Source of the DNA: an uncultured Lacticaseibacillus sp.
GTDB taxonomy: Bacteria; Bacillota; Bacilli; Lactobacillales; Lactobacillaceae
Reading direction: 5' to 3'
DNA length: 6,364 nucleotides
Assembly (NCBI GenBank): GCA_934293835.1
Contig: CAKQZO010000095.1
Location: 1-6,364 of the forward strand
The stretch's first letter is position 1. Every line of letters begins with the position of its first letter. Shown piece after piece: positions 4,908 to 6,364 of this stretch. The notes beneath the pieces were generated by a model, which was not told the DNA's origin, searched no databases, and was given only the letters and a program-made list of their open reading frames with translations. The translations under genes were made by a program, and so were the position numbers.

Positions 4908-6364
4908 TTAGCGGGCAGTATCACGACCGTATAATGCGCTTGGTTGCCCGTACCACCACTTGCCGAAGACTTTTTGCAGGTATGGAACGACCCACTTGTC
5001 GAGGCCAAACGCCCGGCCGGAGCCATTCATGACCGCGATGGCCATCGGAATCATCCAGATGTTGACCCAGTAGAACATCCCGCTGAGGCAGAAGATGATC
5101 GTGAACATGACAGAGACGCCACCACTCAACCAGGTGAACAGGCCAGCAACCAATGCGAGCCCAATCAAGATTTCGACGATGGTCATCGTCTTTTGCATGA
5201 AGAAGGCGACTTGCTGGTTAGGAATCAAGACTTTAGTGATGTCGTACATCCACTTCGGCATCTGGTCAAAGACCATCATCGGGTCCTTCCCATATTGATA
5301 GGACAAGGAGAACACCGATTTGGCTGCGGCAGTAGCGGTATCTGCTGCGCCACTGGCCGTTGCTCCGGATGCGGCAGAGGTGGCATCGGCACCCGCCGCG
5401 GATGCGCCGCTAGTCGCTGCTGGTTGGAGCCAGGAGAATGGCAACCGTAACTTGTCGATGAACCACGACTCTTTGCCCGAGACCTTGTATGCGCAGTCGA
5501 CCAGCCACATGGCACCAAGGAAGATACGGGCAGGCACTGCCCACAAGACGTTGCCTTGACGGGAGATGTGGCCACGCATCAAGTTGCGGTTGTTCTTAGT
5601 CCGGAAGAATTCGTGCATGAAGTATTGGAACAAATAATAACCCGAATAAATCTGCACAAAGTACAACATGTTCACTAGGTGCTTCATCAACATCGCGAAG
5701 AATCCGGAGAGATGCATAAAGCCCATTAGGTTAGCAACCCCGTAGCGAGAGCCTAGACTGACCATGAAGCCGGAATAAGATGCTTTGTAGTCCACGCTGG
5801 CAGGCTGGCCATGCATCTGGTTGGTGATATTCGATAGCGCGGTTTGGGCGCTGGCTTCGGCACCTTGAACGATCTGCGGTTCGCCACGGTCGGAATTGCC
5901 ATCATAGAACGAAACATCACCGACAACGTAAACGCGCTCGTCATCGACGGATTGCATGTGCGAGTTGACGACAATTCGCCCGGAATGCCCTTGAGTGAGG
6001 TGGAAATTGGCCGCCTGCGACGAGGCCTTGACCCCGGCAGTCCAGATCAAGGTTGCGGTTGGATACGTGGTCCCATCTTTGAGGTCGACGTGGTCGGCAT
6101 GAACGCCGACCACCCCAGTGTTTTTCATCACCTTGATGCCGCGTTTGCGCATGTACTTCTCGGCCTTGGCGGCATCCGAGCGATCGAGCATGTTCATGAT
6201 CGTTGGGGCCATCTCCATCAAGGTGAAGGTGATTTCTTCGGGATCAAGCTTGTTTTCTTGGGCGAGTTGTTCCCGCCAGTCCCTTAGCTCGCCGATGGTT
6301 TCGGTGCCGGTGAAGCCAGAACCAACGACAACAAGTGACAACAAGGCCTTGCGCTTGTCAGGAT
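4908..6364 (-). CDS. ndh2: Type II NADH dehydrogenase Ndh2 with membrane C-terminal extension (5' end outside window)
   Basis: This is a flavoprotein that oxidises NADH and reduces membrane quinone without pumping protons; in FLEET loci it feeds demethylmenaquinone. The frame is open to the right edge (PDKRKALLS precedes the TTG at 6344-6342), so the start and the first FAD-binding motif lie outside; residue numbers here count that TTG as 1. The NAD-binding Rossmann motif is VVVGSGFTGTETIGEL (5-20). LIWTAGVKAS (99-108) and VYVVGDVSF (138-146) with PQIVQGAEASAQ (156-167) are the usual NDH-2 second-half motifs, the latter contacting FAD. From about 207 the protein becomes hydrophobic, with likely helices near 210-238, 266-283, 388-407, 411-430 and perhaps 431-440, reminiscent of DoxX-like modules and of the C-terminal membrane domain of Listeria Ndh2. 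Residues 309-341 are an Ala/Ser/Gly/Thr-rich linker. Visible length is 484 residues, already longer than ordinary 400-residue NDH-2. Confidence 0.92.
   Translation of the reverse strand, partial: PDKRKALLSLVVVGSGFTGTETIGELRDWREQLAQENKLDPEEITFTLMEMAPTIMNMLDRSDAAKAEKYMRKRGIKVMKNTGVVGVHADHVDLKDGTTYPTATLIWTAGVKASSQAANFHLTQGHSGRIVVNSHMQSVDDERVYVVGDVSFYDGNSDRGEPQIVQGAEASAQTALSNITNQMHGQPASVDYKASYSGFMVSLGSRYGVANLMGFMHLSGFFAMLMKHLVNMLYFVQIYSGYYLFQYFMHEFFRTKNNRNLMRGHISRQGNVLWAVPARIFLGAMWLVDCAYKVSGKESWFIDKLRLPFSWLQPAATSGASAAGADATSAASGATASGAADTATAAAKSVFSLSYQYGKDPMMVFDQMPKWMYDITKVLIPNQQVAFFMQKTMTIVEILIGLALVAGLFTWLSGGVSVMFTIIFCLSGMFYWVNIWMIPMAIAVMNGSGRAFGLDKWVVPYLQKVFGKWWYGQPSALYGRDTAR
5322..5420 (-). other. 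Ala-rich low-complexity insertion inside Ndh2
   Basis: Codons for residues 309-341 give a run made almost only of Ala, Ser, Gly and Thr with two Asp. It sits between a predicted membrane helix with the following WFIDKLRLPFSW segment (about 293-305) and the YQYGKDPM segment that begins the last membrane part. The reading frame stays open through it. It looks like a flexible linker or surface loop rather than a catalytic part. The codons vary (GCA, GCC, GCG, GCT), so it is not a simple trinucleotide repeat. Confidence 0.75.

Noticed and set aside
4930..4935. Plus-strand TATAAT near the end of ndh2
   Set aside because: It lies inside ndh2 codons, points against all genes nearby and has no partner -35 or downstream plus-strand gene until beyond the window.
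4944..5450. 168-codon open frame on the plus strand opposite ndh2
   Set aside because: The composition is unlike a folded protein (His/Asp/Pro-rich, then Gly/Cys-rich), and it mirrors the Ala-rich and membrane parts of Ndh2, which is strongly supported.
5844..6287. 147-codon open frame on the plus strand opposite the NAD/FAD part of ndh2
   Set aside because: The opposite strand carries clear NDH-2 motifs throughout this stretch; no independent evidence supports an antisense gene.
6342..6344. TTG as the start of ndh2
   Set aside because: The frame stays open to the window edge with family-like residues before it (PDKRKALLS), and an NDH-2 needs an upstream FAD-binding domain. The true start is outside.

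Overview
The window most likely comes from a member of the Lactobacillaceae with moderately high GC (roughly 50% or a little more by eye). The reasons are strong AGGAGG-type ribosome binding sites, tightly packed operons with ATGA overlaps, and a gene set typical of that family: Ndh2/EetA/EetB/DmkB, SsuBC and a ComX-like sigma factor. Species cannot be assigned from the sequence alone.

Right part, minus strand (6364 down to 2855): ndh2 (5' end outside the window), eetA, eetB and dmkB. This is a core part of the flavin-based extracellular electron transfer (FLEET) locus known from Listeria monocytogenes and Lactiplantibacillus plantarum. In that model DmkB supplies the isoprenoid tail of demethylmenaquinone, membrane-bound Ndh2 passes NADH electrons to that quinone, and EetA/EetB help move electrons to extracytoplasmic flavins. 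The other usual parts (dmkA, pplA, fmnB/apbE, flavin transporter) are not in the window and may lie beyond its right edge. eetA-eetB and eetB-dmkB each overlap by ATGA. ndh2 is separated from eetA by an intrinsic terminator that leaves no room for a new promoter before eetA, which suggests read-through or attenuation inside the locus.

Middle, plus strand (2248-2790): a 180-residue sigma-70-family protein with a good region 2 and a short, atypical region 4, resembling ComX/SigX-type alternative sigma factors. It converges on dmkB, and the two share a near-ideal bidirectional terminator (2799-2843).

Left part, minus strand (2058 down to 1): ssuC and ssuB, the permease and ATPase of an aliphatic-sulfonate ABC importer, followed 10 bases later by the start of an acyltransferase-3 family membrane protein that runs off the left edge. 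No substrate-binding protein gene (ssuA) is present. The divergent intergenic region between ssuC and the sigma gene (2059-2247) carries a perfect 10-bp inverted repeat and a second, wider 9-bp inverted repeat around candidate promoter elements.

There are no tRNA or rRNA genes, CRISPR arrays or insertion sequences. The most interesting points are the partial electron-transfer locus with its internal terminator, the adjacent divergent sigma factor, the Ala-rich insertion in Ndh2, and the acyltransferase coupled to an orphan SsuBC pair.
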